The notes under the pieces are model-generated. The model did no database searches. It saw only the letters and a program-made list of their open reading frames with translations, and was not told the origin of the DNA. Shown here piece after piece: positions 8,061 to 16,499 of a stretch of DNA of 47,120 nucleotides (its first letter is position 1; every line of letters begins with the position of its first letter). Source of the DNA: Clostridia bacterium (GTDB lineage Bacteria; Bacillota; Clostridia; Oscillospirales; CAG-272); contig JAGBTM010000003.1 in NCBI GenBank assembly GCA_017631325.1, forward strand, positions 1-47,120, given 5' to 3'. Both the position numbers and the translations under genes were made by a program.

Positions 8061-8654
8061 TCATTCACCAGTTCCAAACATCTTCATAGCTTTCAAAAAC
8101 ATATCGGCTTCGCCGTTTGGATTGGCCTTTTTGCATGCTTCAATAATGTACCACGGATACTCCAAATCATGTATTATAATAGGTATTCTTTTTCCGAATT
8201 TTCTCTCTGTAAATCCACTTTCCTGAATATCTCTTGCCACAGTTGTTAATTCAGAAATCAATTCGTGTAAGCCTATCGGTCCTTTTCCTATAAATCGCAT
8301 TTCGCGGTCATAACAAGTGCCGTAATCTTCATATCCTATATTTTCAATGCCGTTCTCCTTATACCAATTAAACAAAACCTTCATTCCTTCGTCATTATCG
8401 TTTGCAACTAGTATAGGCGTTTCATTTTGACGCCAATAGGCATAATTCCATCGCTCCTCTGAAAGTTCTTCTGCAAAATTACAGTCCCTTTCGGTGTTAT
8501 AGCTTACAGAAAACTCCGTAATGTTTGAATACCCTCTGTATTCATTGACCTCGTTTGTAAATAAAAAGAATGAAATAGCATAAATATCCTCTTCATTCCA
8601 CGATGAAATTATATTGCATATTTTGTTTTTTAGATACTCCCTAATGCCCGTCAT
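8061..8654 (-). CDS. Putative cytoplasmic immunity protein of cassette E
   Basis: The ATG at 8654 is chosen because AGGAG lies 7 bases upstream; the earlier ATG at 8669 overlaps that site. The 197-residue protein is soluble and acidic, with motifs ISSWNEEDIYAISFFLFT, ERWNYAYWRQNE and DREMRFIGKGPIGLHELIS. The first part resembles DUF4303-type immunity proteins, but I hold this loosely. It stands behind an AHH nuclease tip, so it should neutralise a DNase in the cytoplasm. Confidence 0.6.
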   Translation of the reverse strand: MTGIREYLKNKICNIISSWNEEDIYAISFFLFTNEVNEYRGYSNITEFSVSYNTERDCNFAEELSEERWNYAYWRQNETPILVANDNDEGMKVLFNWYKENGIENIGYEDYGTCYDREMRFIGKGPIGLHELISELTTVARDIQESGFTERKFGKRIPIIIHDLEYPWYIIEACKKANPNGEADMFLKAMKMFGTGE

Positions 8655-8701
8655 TTGAATACTCCTCATAAAAAATATGAAATTTTAAGTTAATACAAAG
8701 G

Positions 8702-9429
8702 TTAATCCCATCTAATTCCCAAAAGGGAACGAGCATAAATTTCAACTTTAAGAGAAAGCAACGTAGCTTCTACGCCCACTCTATTTCCCTCAACAGAACG
8801 AAGCCTTTCAGTTACATAATCATGATAGGCAGTAGTGTGCAGACGAGAATGGTAACTCTTCGGCAATTGAACAAGATTTTGCGAATCGGTTCTGGGGTCT
8901 ATACCGACATCCATTAGTATTTGCCTTGATTCCTCTGCGCGAGGATCCGCTTTTGCAACAATGTGATGAATGGGATCTTTAGACTGATTTTTTTATAAGT
9001 TTGCGTTGTAGTTTCCGTTTTAAGTTTGGTTTCAATTTTTGGTGTAGCATCTGATTTTGTAATGGACAAGGATGAAGAAGACGTTTCTTTTGCAGCTGTA
9101 TCCACTAAAGTAAGAGCTGCAATTAATCCTACGACCGCAACACCTATTTTCCATACAGCAATCCCACCTATTGTTGCGGTAAGAAAAAACTCTCCGCATG
9201 GATCGTAACGATCAACGGGATTGTTTCCACAATACGCAAACATATTGTGTCCTGTTAATCCCTGACCGGTTGAAACGTAACTATCAGCGTTTATAAACCT
9301 ACCGACAACCGAGTCGTAATATCTGCTCTGCATATAATACAGCCCAAGGTCTGTGTTGTAGTAATAGCCTCTGTATCTATACGGGTTATACTGTGCAGGT
9401 GTCGTTTTACTCCGTTTACAGTATACCAC
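8702..9429 (-). pseudogene. Cassette E: Rhs core with AHH-type nuclease tip, frameshifted in an A7 run
   Basis: From 9429 the frame encodes YRYRGYYYNTDLGLYYMQSR, GRFINADSYVSTGQG, YCGNNPVDRYDPCG and a hydrophobic pretoxin stretch, then a Ser/Thr/Lys-rich linker. At a run of seven A (8988-8994 on the plus strand as T) the frame is lost. In the -1 frame it continues KNQSKDPIHHIVAKADPRAE, then GIDPRTDSQNLVQLPKSYH and LHTTAYHDYV, ending at 8702. That is the AHH family of the HNH/Endo VII superfamily: HH, a downstream Asn, and H-x(3-4)-LH. Slippage on the A run would restore the toxin; otherwise it is a pseudogene. Confidence 0.75.
8988..8994 (-). other. A7 slippage-prone tract at the toxin frameshift
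   Basis: Seven A residues in the coding sense mark the exact point where the frame leaves the AHH nuclease. One more A, or a -1 slip by ribosome or RNA polymerase, would join the core to the nuclease. Confidence 0.7.
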
Positions 9430-9487
9430 GCCTCGCTCAAGTTGTCAAGGTCGTCACGAGCACGCAAAAGTACAAAAAGAAGCACTT

Positions 9488-9529
9488 AACCACAAAACCG
9501 CCCCGAATTAACGAGACGGTCTTGTGGTT
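9488..9529 (-). terminator. Terminator upstream of cassette E
   Basis: A long stem: AACCACAAAACCGCCCCG pairs with CGAGACGGTCTTGTGGTT with G-U pairs and one mismatch. It sits between the cassette D immunity gene and the next Rhs fragment. The bases 9530-9670 between it and that gene hold nothing I can recognise. Confidence 0.75.
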
Positions 9530-9670
9530 TTAGTGATGTTCGCGGAATGTTGTATTCAATAAATAAAGCGAAAGTTTGTTAGGGTGTTCCTGAAGTTTTT
9601 AAGGGTTTGGGACTATCCCTACAAGTCTGCGTTTGGGTGACCAAAGGCGATGCTTGCGAGTATATTATAG

Positions 9671-10018
9671 CTAAAATTTTAGATAACCTTGTTGTTTCCA
9701 AACATCTAATGTTGCTTGCGCATTGAAAGCTAAAATAGGGTTGGCTTTACTTTTCGCTAATGATGACAAAACTTTTTTTGCTTCTGAGACATATACACCA
9801 TATCCTAAGCAGTGAGCTGCCACAAGAGCTTTAGTACGATCATTTTCATTCAGTAATAATTCTAAAAGAAACGATTTGTCTAGTTCGTCTTCAATTTGAT
9901 AAAACAATTTGCCCAAGTTCTTCATTGCAGCATTATGTCGTTTAGCATCTTCTTTTGTAGTGCAATCGTTTAAGCTTGCACAATGCAGAAGATATAATTC
10001 CTTATAATCCGTCATCAT
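9671..10018 (-). CDS. DUF2019-like immunity protein of cassette D
   Basis: The ATG at 10018 overlaps the TGA of the toxin as ATGA and has GGAG 9 bases upstream, so the pair is translationally coupled. The 115-residue all-helical product (NLGKLFYQIEDELDKSFLLE, then LLNENDRTKALVAAHCL and FNAQATLDVWKQQGY) fits the DUF2019 HEAT-like immunity family. Members are found next to polymorphic toxins. It lacks a signal or membrane helix, as expected for an inhibitor of a cytoplasmic nuclease. Confidence 0.7.
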   Translation of the reverse strand: MMTDYKELYLLHCASLNDCTTKEDAKRHNAAMKNLGKLFYQIEDELDKSFLLELLLNENDRTKALVAAHCLGYGVYVSEAKKVLSSLAKSKANPILAFNAQATLDVWKQQGYLKF

Positions 10019-10824
10019 ATTTTTACTCCAAACATTCTTAACACCTTCATTCCCCATTCATATTGCGTTTCAAAACTCTGTCCAGCAAGCCAATTTCTAA
10101 ACGTCATTCCACTTGTAAAACTTTGAATACTGCTATAATATGCACTAATTTTGGTATGAACAGAATTGCTGATATTTATAACATTATTAGAGTTCTGAAT
10201 CCAATACTTTGAGAATCCACTTTTACCTATTTGACATTGCTCAACAATGTGGTGCCATTGTTTTCCTTTACCGGCAGAGCCTAAAGAACGTTTAAGCGCA
10301 TTAAACGATGAGAATCTCGCTCCCCCGCCTTTAGTGATTGATGTCGCAGCGGTTGCTACACCATATTTAGCAATTAACGCTCCAGCGCCCCAACCAACAA
10401 GCGCACCGACGGCGGCACCGGCAACACCAAAACCAACTACATATTTCCAGTAATCCCAACCATCGCTTGGGGTCAAATTCTTTTTATGTTTTGCATAATG
10501 ATTACCACCAACAGCGCCAACAATTAAACCAATTCCTGCCCCTATAAGCACGCAAGCAAGTGTAATACTTTCACCAGTTTCGTCCTTAAACATTACGGGG
10601 TTATTGGCACAATAGGCATACACATTGTAAGCCAGCAAACCAGCGCCTTCGTCAAACTCACCATTATACACGTTTGGTTCGGGACTTATAAATCTACCCA
10701 CAACCGAGTCGTAATATCTGCTATTCAGATAATACAGTCCAAGGTCTGTGTCGTAGTAGTAGCCTCTGTATCTATACGGGTTATACTGTGCAGGTGTCGT
10801 TTTACTCCGTTTACAGTATACCAC
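10015..10824 (-). CDS. Cassette D: Rhs core with HNH/Endo VII-type nuclease tip
   Basis: The frame opens at the shared joint (possible GTG at 10824) and encodes RYRGYYYDTDLGLYYLNSRY, GRFISPEPN and YCANNPVMFKDETG. Two Gly/Ala-rich hydrophobic stretches follow (pretoxin or translocation region, about residues 83-155). The last 85 residues carry KGKQWHHIVEQ, then FSKYWIQNSNNVINISNSVH and ISAYYSS, the His-His and Asn/His pattern of HNH/Endo VII nuclease tips. The tip looks intact, but the upstream core (10825-10905) is in another frame, so there is no route to a secreted toxin without recombination. Confidence 0.75.
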   Translation of the reverse strand: MVYCKRSKTTPAQYNPYRYRGYYYDTDLGLYYLNSRYYDSVVGRFISPEPNVYNGEFDEGAGLLAYNVYAYCANNPVMFKDETGESITLACVLIGAGIGLIVGAVGGNHYAKHKKNLTPSDGWDYWKYVVGFGVAGAAVGALVGWGAGALIAKYGVATAATSITKGGGARFSSFNALKRSLGSAGKGKQWHHIVEQCQIGKSGFSKYWIQNSNNVINISNSVHTKISAYYSSIQSFTSGMTFRNWLAGQSFETQYEWGMKVLRMFGVKI

Positions 10825-10904
10825 GCCTCGCTCAAGTTGTCAAGGTCGTCGTATACATATTCGATGACAAAGCCACCACCCGAGCTTGTTCCGTAAAATA
10901 CACC

Positions 10905-10942
10905 CCAACAAAAAGAACGAGCCCGTTTTACCGAGCTCGTTC
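10905..10942 (-). terminator. Terminator upstream of cassette D
   Basis: GAACGAGCCC (10915-10924) pairs with GAGCTCGTTC (10933-10942). TTTTTG follows on the minus strand. It belongs to the same terminator family as those at 4362, 6073 and 15441. Confidence 0.9.
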
Positions 10943-11039
10943 GAAGATGTTTTTGTATTTATTTTTGTGTCAAAGTTTGGTTTGCTTACTTTGGTTTTGA
11001 TATTGTGTAATTGTTTTGTAAAACACTGAATAAATCCGT

Positions 11040-11756
11040 TCATTCGCTAGCCACACTAACGACATTCTGAGTTTTCAACAACCCTTCAAAAGAATAATGG
11101 TTACATAGCTTTTCTAAATCACCATCTTTCTGTATTTTATAATAATATCCGCCGTCATGAACTAAAGACAAACCATATCCTACATTGCCAATAAAATTGT
11201 CAAAATGGTATATATTGCATTCATAGCTTTTGCCCTCCGAAACACATTCAAAATATAATTTCTCAAACTGATTTTCCTCTGCCCGAGAATCATACGCTGC
11301 AAAATTTACAAAATCGTTCAAAAAACTAACAGCATTTCGTTGGGTTTCATAATCACTTCTGACTATATATTCCGTTCCGTAAAAATAAAGCTCCGCATGT
11401 AATCTTGCCTTAGAATCCACAAAAATACGGAAGGTATAAGCATCATTATATAAATACCACCTGTAAAAGGATTTGTGTTCCAAGTGTCCTACTTCTTCAA
11501 AAACCTCGTACTCCAAATCGTAGAGTTCCTTCAACTCGGACAATTTATCCTTATACAGATTGTAGTAGGTCGTATTGAATTCCTCTCTTGTACAGTTCCA
11601 ATTAGCACTCTCGTAATAATCGTTTGTTTCAAGAGAAAACACAAAATATACCACACCGAATAATATAACGGGAAGCAACGCAAGTACGACTATAAATGAT
11701 ACTACTGATAGCAGAAATTTTTTAATCATATTTTTTAATCCGATAGGCGTTTTCAT
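11040..11756 (-). CDS. Membrane-anchored putative immunity protein of cassette C
   Basis: A 238-residue protein with one strong N-terminal membrane helix (about 12-37) and a soluble extracytoplasmic domain rich in Tyr/Glu. The ATG at 11756 overlaps the toxin stop as ATGA. The internal ATG at codon 10 (MIKKFLLS) is an alternative start. The family is not recognised. Membrane anchoring suggests that the partner toxin acts at or outside the membrane. Confidence 0.65.
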   Translation of the reverse strand: MKTPIGLKNMIKKFLLSVVSFIVVLALLPVILFGVVYFVFSLETNDYYESANWNCTREEFNTTYYNLYKDKLSELKELYDLEYEVFEEVGHLEHKSFYRWYLYNDAYTFRIFVDSKARLHAELYFYGTEYIVRSDYETQRNAVSFLNDFVNFAAYDSRAEENQFEKLYFECVSEGKSYECNIYHFDNFIGNVGYGLSLVHDGGYYYKIQKDGDLEKLCNHYSFEGLLKTQNVVSVASE

Positions 11757-12592
11757 TTTATTGCTTCATCCACCCATACAATAATATTTCCAATAGCTCT
11801 AAATATATATGTTTTTGCTACTTGTTTTTCCTCAAAACCTACATGCTTTAACCTATTAGAGATTGTTCCGTCCACGTTTGGATCAGACATCCAGCCCACA
11901 TAATTGTAACAAGTCTCGTGATATTCAAACTCTCTTAGCATTTCAGCCTCCGTCCAATTCTCCGCACGTTTTTTTTCATCGTTATAAATTATGTCTTGGC
12001 GTATGTACGATAATTTTTCTTCTCGGCTAAGTCCCAAAGTGTCCGCATTTTTCTTTTGATATTCTTTATATAGATCCTCATCCATAGGATCTACATCACA
12101 ATTTTTTACAAATTCTTCAGTGTCTTCAATTCGTGATGAATTTGCTTCCAACATAACAACTGCAACAACCAGAACTGCAATAGCTACAATAAGCCACGGC
12201 CAATTACCGTCAGGGTCGCTCATATTAACAGGGTTGTTAAAGCAATATGCATAGAGATTGCTTCCGCGCAAATCTCCGCCAACTCCGGCCATTACAGAGT
12301 CGGGATTTATAAACCTACCAACAACCGAGTCGTAATATCTGCTATTCAGGTAATACAGCCCAAGGTCTGCGTCGTAGTAATAGCCTCTGTATCTAAAGGG
12401 GTTATACTGTGCCGCGGTGGTTGCTCCGCCGTTAAGATAGGTGGTAGTATGGTTGCCCCACGCGTCGTAAGTGTAGGATACGAGCTTCGTTCCTGCGTCG
12501 GAATATACCGCCACTACGTCGCCCTGTATATTCTTCTCAAACCAGAAGTTATCCCACGTGTTTTCTGCATAGGTGCTGTTCCTGTACTGCAT
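11753..12592 (-). CDS. Cassette C: Rhs core with unknown C-terminal tip
   Basis: The open frame reaches back to a stop at 12653-12655, but the only ATG is at 12592. The core motifs run without a frameshift: NFWFEKNIQGDVVAVYSD, SYTYDAWGNHTTTY, RYRGYYYDADLGLYYLNSRY, GRFINPDS, FNNPVNMSDPDGN. The tip is about 150 residues: a membrane-like helix WPWLIVAIAVLVVAVVML, then an acidic helical domain with YHETCYNYVGWMSDPNVDG. I recognise no toxin family. The membrane-anchored immunity partner hints at an envelope target. Confidence 0.7.
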   Translation of the reverse strand: MQYRNSTYAENTWDNFWFEKNIQGDVVAVYSDAGTKLVSYTYDAWGNHTTTYLNGGATTAAQYNPFRYRGYYYDADLGLYYLNSRYYDSVVGRFINPDSVMAGVGGDLRGSNLYAYCFNNPVNMSDPDGNWPWLIVAIAVLVVAVVMLEANSSRIEDTEEFVKNCDVDPMDEDLYKEYQKKNADTLGLSREEKLSYIRQDIIYNDEKKRAENWTEAEMLREFEYHETCYNYVGWMSDPNVDGTISNRLKHVGFEEKQVAKTYIFRAIGNIIVWVDEAIK

Positions 12593-12605
12593 ACCGAGCG
12601 GCGCA

Positions 12606-12656
12606 CCGTTTGCTACTTCCGTTTTTATTTTATCACAAATCCCATACCCGTGTCAA
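12606..12656. repeat. 51-bp block at the 5' edge of cassette C
   Basis: This block is identical to 18078-18128. In both places it begins within the Rhs codons for ANG and ends at TGTCAA, after which the two copies diverge. It contains no start codon in the Rhs frame. It marks a shared left boundary of cassettes A and C. Confidence 0.85.
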
Positions 12657-12740
12657 GAAACCGCACTTATTTTCTCTAAAATCTTAATCCGCAATCCGTC
12701 GACTTTTACAAAACAAAGGTCATTTTTTGTATAAAACTAC

Positions 12741-12772
12741 AAAAAATGAGCGAGCCAAATCGGCTCGCTCAC
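12741..12772 (-). terminator. Terminator upstream of cassette C
   Basis: GAGCGAGCC (12748-12756) pairs perfectly with GGCTCGCTC (12762-12770) and is followed on the minus strand by TTTTTTG. It ends the cassette B immunity transcript. A related but broken copy lies at about 18217-18240. Confidence 0.9.
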
Positions 12773-12788
12773 TAAACTTTACTTACTC

Positions 12789-13457
12789 CTATTCTTGTAG
12801 TATATCATAATATCTTTCGTAAATTTCGTTCGTCGGAACTCCAAAGCGAACGAAATACTTTGGTATATAATCCCCTGTCTTACCGTTGTAAAAGTTACCG
12901 CTGGCAAAGGAATGTATGACGGTTAAATCCTCGTATGAATAACTTACTGTCATAAAATGCACAGAACGGTTGAATTTTCCTCCCAAAATCTCGGTTTCAT
13001 ATCCAACAAAATCCCTTTCGGCTGTTGACACATGGAATTCCGTGTAAAATAAATCAACGAATTTATTATCGTGCGGATTCTGTTTTTCTATAAACGGATT
13101 TGTAATTCTACTCGAGTTTCTCCGTTGCAAATAATTTAGATATTTAGCCTTTATTTCTTCCAAACAAGCATCAAGCTCCTCTTTGGTGCCGAATTTAAGC
13201 TCTAAATAATAATCCTCGCTTTCTCGCCAATAGTTATAATAACTGAACGAAACCACGCTTGCATTCGAAGGAATAGTATCTAAAAATACGTCCTCCGGTG
13301 GATATCTCAAATGGCTTATCGAACTGCTATAATCTTCCGGGTTTTGCGTGTTTAAAACGTTCTTTTTATGTGCAAAGTGAGCGTCGATACGGAGTACTAA
13401 ATATAAAGCAAGAATGATTGTCAATATCAATAAAGCTATCTTTAATTTTTTCTTCAT
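12789..13457 (-). CDS. Membrane-anchored putative immunity protein of cassette B
   Basis: A 222-residue protein with an N-terminal membrane helix (about 5-23, KIALLILTIILALYLVL) and an extracytoplasmic domain. The gene overlaps the toxin stop as ATGA (13454-13457), the tight coupling typical of toxin-immunity pairs. Sequence features include SYYNYWRESEDYYLELKFGT and VSYSYEDLTVIHSFASG. No family is recognised. It is followed by a strong terminator, so toxin tip, immunity gene and terminator form one unit. Confidence 0.65.
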   Translation of the reverse strand: MKKKLKIALLILTIILALYLVLRIDAHFAHKKNVLNTQNPEDYSSSISHLRYPPEDVFLDTIPSNASVVSFSYYNYWRESEDYYLELKFGTKEELDACLEEIKAKYLNYLQRRNSSRITNPFIEKQNPHDNKFVDLFYTEFHVSTAERDFVGYETEILGGKFNRSVHFMTVSYSYEDLTVIHSFASGNFYNGKTGDYIPKYFVRFGVPTNEIYERYYDILQE

Positions 13458-15388
13458 TGTTCTAAAAATCTCTTAAACATACTCCATAAAGTTTCTTCTA
13501 CATTAAGGTCGGTGTCTTTGCAATTTTCGATATTTAGTTCATTTCCAAATATGTGAATTGAAAATTCCCAACGCATATGATTTATATCCATCAAAGCATC
13601 GATGGATTGGTTATCGCCCAAAGCCTTTTCGACAGTTCTTTCATATAATCTTTCGTAGAAATAATCGTATGCTATTTCATCAACCATATCTACCGTTTCT
13701 TGAGTGTCTATTCTTATATCAACCGTATAATTGCCCTTTTCATCAGTGCCCGGATTCAATTCTGCCTTATCGGCAGCATCCTGAGCGTTTTTAATTTGTT
13801 CTGGTGTCGCTTCCTGCTTTTCCGAACTTGTAAGTCCAAGTATCGTACCAAAAAACACCAAAACAAGTCCGCCGATGGCAATAGCCGATTCACCTGTAAA
13901 ATCGTAGTAATTAACAGGATTATTATTACAATACACGAACATATTGTAACCAAGCATGTTATGGTAAAGCGAGTTGTCCGGATTTATAAACCTACCCACA
14001 GCAGCATCGTAATATCTGCTATTCAGATAATACAGCCCAAGGTCTGTGTCGTAGTAATAGCCCCTGTATCTATACGGGTTATACTGTGCAGCTGTTGTTG
14101 CTCCGCCGTTGTGGTACGTGGTAGTATGGTTACCCCACGCGTCGTAGGTGTAGGATACGAGCTTTGTTCCCGCGTCGGAATATACCGCCACTACGTCACC
14201 CTGTATATTCTTCTCAAACCAAAAGTTCTCCCACTCGGTAGTGCCGTCAAGCGTGTTGTAGTACTGGTATCCAAGAGGCGTGCCGTTTGCGTCGTAGATA
14301 TAGATTATTACGTGGTTTTCCCACTGCTCAGAAAGAATTGTAGAGCCGTAAAGCGAATATTTATAATCTATACCGTTTACGCTCTTGCTCGTCCTAATTC
14401 CGTCGTTATTGTAGGTGAATGTAAACAGTGTGCCGTTCTTATTGGCACTCACAAGCCTTCTGCCTTCCCAAGCAAACTCATACGACACGCCGTTATCATA
14501 GGCTATAGGGTTGCCTATCTCGTCATATATCATATCGTGGAGTCCGTCGTACGAGATGAGCAAATCTCCCCAAATGCTGTCGCCATAGGAGTAGGATATA
14601 ACGCGAAGTGGCATTTCATCGAGAACTTCGTCCGTGGAGTAGTTAAAGATAGTCTTCTCAGTTATATTTCCTGCATTATCATAAGTGTAAACGTAGGTTT
14701 TTCCCAAAGCATAATTATTCTCTCGAATAAGCATACCGCTTGGAGAATACTCGTAACTTACACTTGATGTTCCGGCGTTTATATTAACGATATATCCGTT
14801 TCCGTCGTAGGTATATGAATACGTCGTAGAGGTGCTACCTGAGCCCGTTCCAACGGTGCTCTTATACGTATCTACTCTCGTAGCAGACTGAGTAGCTTCA
14901 CCCTCGGTTTCGTACTGCTTGTAGGTGTACTCTGTCTTGTTATAGAAGCCACCGTATGCGCTGTTGGTTACCGATGCGAGTCTATCAAAGGCGTCGTAGC
15001 TGTAGCTCTGATTAACAGGACTGTTGCCGGTAACTCTGTGCGAGGTTATCTTACCCTCAGAGTCGTAGCTATAGGTATCCTGAAGGGAGTCGTACGACAC
15101 CTCACCACCTATATTGCGGGTTATATGAGTAACGACCATCCATATCTCGGAGTTTTCGTTATAGGTAATCTTCCTTGTGACGTTGTTCTTATAGTCCTCG
15201 CTAGAATACTCACCGTAGCCTACAAGTCTGCCCGACGCATCGTATCTGTATACGGTTACCGTCCCGCTCGTAAAGTCCTCGAGACTGTGTATCTGTCCTG
15301 ACTTGGTATATGAATATTCATATGCCTTAGTTCTTGTTCCATCTACAGTATACCACACCTCACTTAAGTTGTCAAGGTCGTCGTACAC
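13454..15388 (-). CDS. Cassette B: longest Rhs/YD-repeat fragment with unknown tip
   Basis: The 644-codon frame extends upstream to a stop at 15431-15433 without a real start; GTG at 15388 is nominal. It holds many YD repeats (YTKSGQIHSL, YRYDASGRLVGYGEY, YSYDAFDRLASV, YTYDGNGYIVNI, YTYDNAGNITEKT, FTYNNDGIRTSK). The core follows (YDANGTPLGYQYYN, RYRGYYYDTDLGLYYLNSRY, GRFINPD) and ends at NNPVNYYDFTGE. The tip of about 145 residues has a short hydrophobic segment and an acidic domain with DALMDINHMRWEFSIHIFGN. I do not recognise the tip. A full Rhs protein would be several times longer with a signal peptide, so this is a displaced 3' fragment. Confidence 0.8.
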   Translation of the reverse strand: MYDDLDNLSEVWYTVDGTRTKAYEYSYTKSGQIHSLEDFTSGTVTVYRYDASGRLVGYGEYSSEDYKNNVTRKITYNENSEIWMVVTHITRNIGGEVSYDSLQDTYSYDSEGKITSHRVTGNSPVNQSYSYDAFDRLASVTNSAYGGFYNKTEYTYKQYETEGEATQSATRVDTYKSTVGTGSGSTSTTYSYTYDGNGYIVNINAGTSSVSYEYSPSGMLIRENNYALGKTYVYTYDNAGNITEKTIFNYSTDEVLDEMPLRVISYSYGDSIWGDLLISYDGLHDMIYDEIGNPIAYDNGVSYEFAWEGRRLVSANKNGTLFTFTYNNDGIRTSKSVNGIDYKYSLYGSTILSEQWENHVIIYIYDANGTPLGYQYYNTLDGTTEWENFWFEKNIQGDVVAVYSDAGTKLVSYTYDAWGNHTTTYHNGGATTAAQYNPYRYRGYYYDTDLGLYYLNSRYYDAAVGRFINPDNSLYHNMLGYNMFVYCNNNPVNYYDFTGESAIAIGGLVLVFFGTILGLTSSEKQEATPEQIKNAQDAADKAELNPGTDEKGNYTVDIRIDTQETVDMVDEIAYDYFYERLYERTVEKALGDNQSIDALMDINHMRWEFSIHIFGNELNIENCKDTDLNVEETLWSMFKRFLEQ

Positions 15389-15440
15389 ATATTCTACTAC
15401 AAACCCGTTGCCGTAGGTTATCTTAAAAAATCAACTAAAC

Positions 15441-15473
15441 AAAAAGAACGAGCCCGTTTTACCGAGCTCGCTC
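15441..15473 (-). terminator. Terminator upstream of cassette B
   Basis: GAACGAGCCC (15446-15455) pairs with GAGCTCGCTC (15464-15473), followed by TTTTTG on the minus strand. The flanks on both sides closely match those of the terminator at 6073-6105. Confidence 0.85.
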
Positions 15474-15484
15474 TAAACTGATAT

Positions 15485-15663
15485 TCATTTGTTTTTGACT
15501 TTATATTTATTCCAAATGATAATTGATACTGCAATTTCAATACCGTAAAGAATTAAAATTAGAAGAGATGAACACATCCATGCAAAACCTATGCTTAAAG
15601 CAAAATTAAGTATAAACGATATTATTAAATAATGTTTTCTTATTGATAATATCAACGGGATTT
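15485..15663 (-). pseudogene. 3' fragment of a small membrane protein gene
   Basis: The frame is open from a stop near 15670 (first TTG about 15663) to TGA at about 15485. It encodes LSIRKHYLIISFILNFALSI and later LLILILYGIEIAVSIIIWNK, ending KVKNK. It matches the 3' half of the gene at 6123-6429, with TGG where that copy has TAG. The 5' half is missing. Together with the terminator and core start that follow, it forms a duplicated joint. Confidence 0.65.
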
Positions 15664-15727
15664 AATTGGAATAAGGTTTTTTAACAAACATTATTTCGCT
15701 CAGATGCAATTCCTATAAATATAATAT

Positions 15728-16453
15728 TTACCTGCCACTCTTTTGCTTACGTATTTCCTTAATGGTCCCGCAAATAATACCTATTATCACTACAAAAAAG
15801 AGCAAAACAACATGAACAATGCCTATTATGATAGATACACGCTGCATCGCACTTACATCATAAATAATATTTTCGGTGCCACTCACATCTTTAATAACGA
15901 GTTGCGAATACGATGTAGCAAACAAACCGAGTACCCCTATATCATTTCTGATAATATATTCGGTATCTCCAAGCTTTTTTCGGCTGGAATTAACGGATTT
16001 TCTCCAATATGAGCCGTTTTCTGTGGTGTCTTGGATTTTTGCTATATCTAGGACTTCACCTTTCGGATTAACGGCTAAAGCCACGTCGCTACGAACGAAA
16101 TAAATGTTTAAAACGTCGTTGTGAAATTCTACGCCAAAGCTACCGGAGTCTTTAAAGCTGTATCCGTATTGAAATTCACCGTTACTGTCATAAATACATA
16201 CAGCTTTTCTGTTAAAAATTTTACTCCCGATAGCTATATCACCATCTTCATTAACACTAAAACACTGTATGCACTCTTTTTTCGGCTCATCGGTTATTAG
16301 TGTTAACTCTTTGGCCTCGAGAAATGATTCTATTTCTTCTTCGGGTATCGGTTCGGTAGAAAAACCGGTGGTCATAGCAAACACGCGCACCGCAGCGACA
16401 CTCGTCCAAATCATCAAAATCACTATCACAAAAAGCAATCTAGATTTTTTCAT
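15728..16453 (-). CDS. Membrane protein with extracytoplasmic domain, accessory to cassette A
   Basis: A 241-residue protein. The ATG at 16453 has GGAATGG just upstream; an ATG at 16462 is an alternative. It has an N-terminal signal-anchor (about 5-24), an outside domain of about 165 residues built of short repeated strands (VNEDGDIAIGSK, YDSNGEFQYGYSF, VNPKGEVLDIAK, beta-propeller-like), and a second helix at about 203-230 followed by a basic tail. I do not recognise the family. It follows the cassette A immunity gene and may be a second immunity gene or cargo from an older cassette. Confidence 0.55.
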   Translation of the reverse strand: MKKSRLLFVIVILMIWTSVAAVRVFAMTTGFSTEPIPEEEIESFLEAKELTLITDEPKKECIQCFSVNEDGDIAIGSKIFNRKAVCIYDSNGEFQYGYSFKDSGSFGVEFHNDVLNIYFVRSDVALAVNPKGEVLDIAKIQDTTENGSYWRKSVNSSRKKLGDTEYIIRNDIGVLGLFATSYSQLVIKDVSGTENIIYDVSAMQRVSIIIGIVHVVLLFFVVIIGIICGTIKEIRKQKSGR

Positions 16454-16499
16454 ATTTACCATTCCATAATTTTGTTATCGTGAGCTACATAAAACCAAC

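Noticed and set aside
13700-14767. Plus-strand open frame of 355 codons within cassette B
   Set aside because: It is antisense to an Rhs core with clear YD repeats; its product is a low-complexity Val/Ile/Arg-rich shadow with no motif and no ribosome site.
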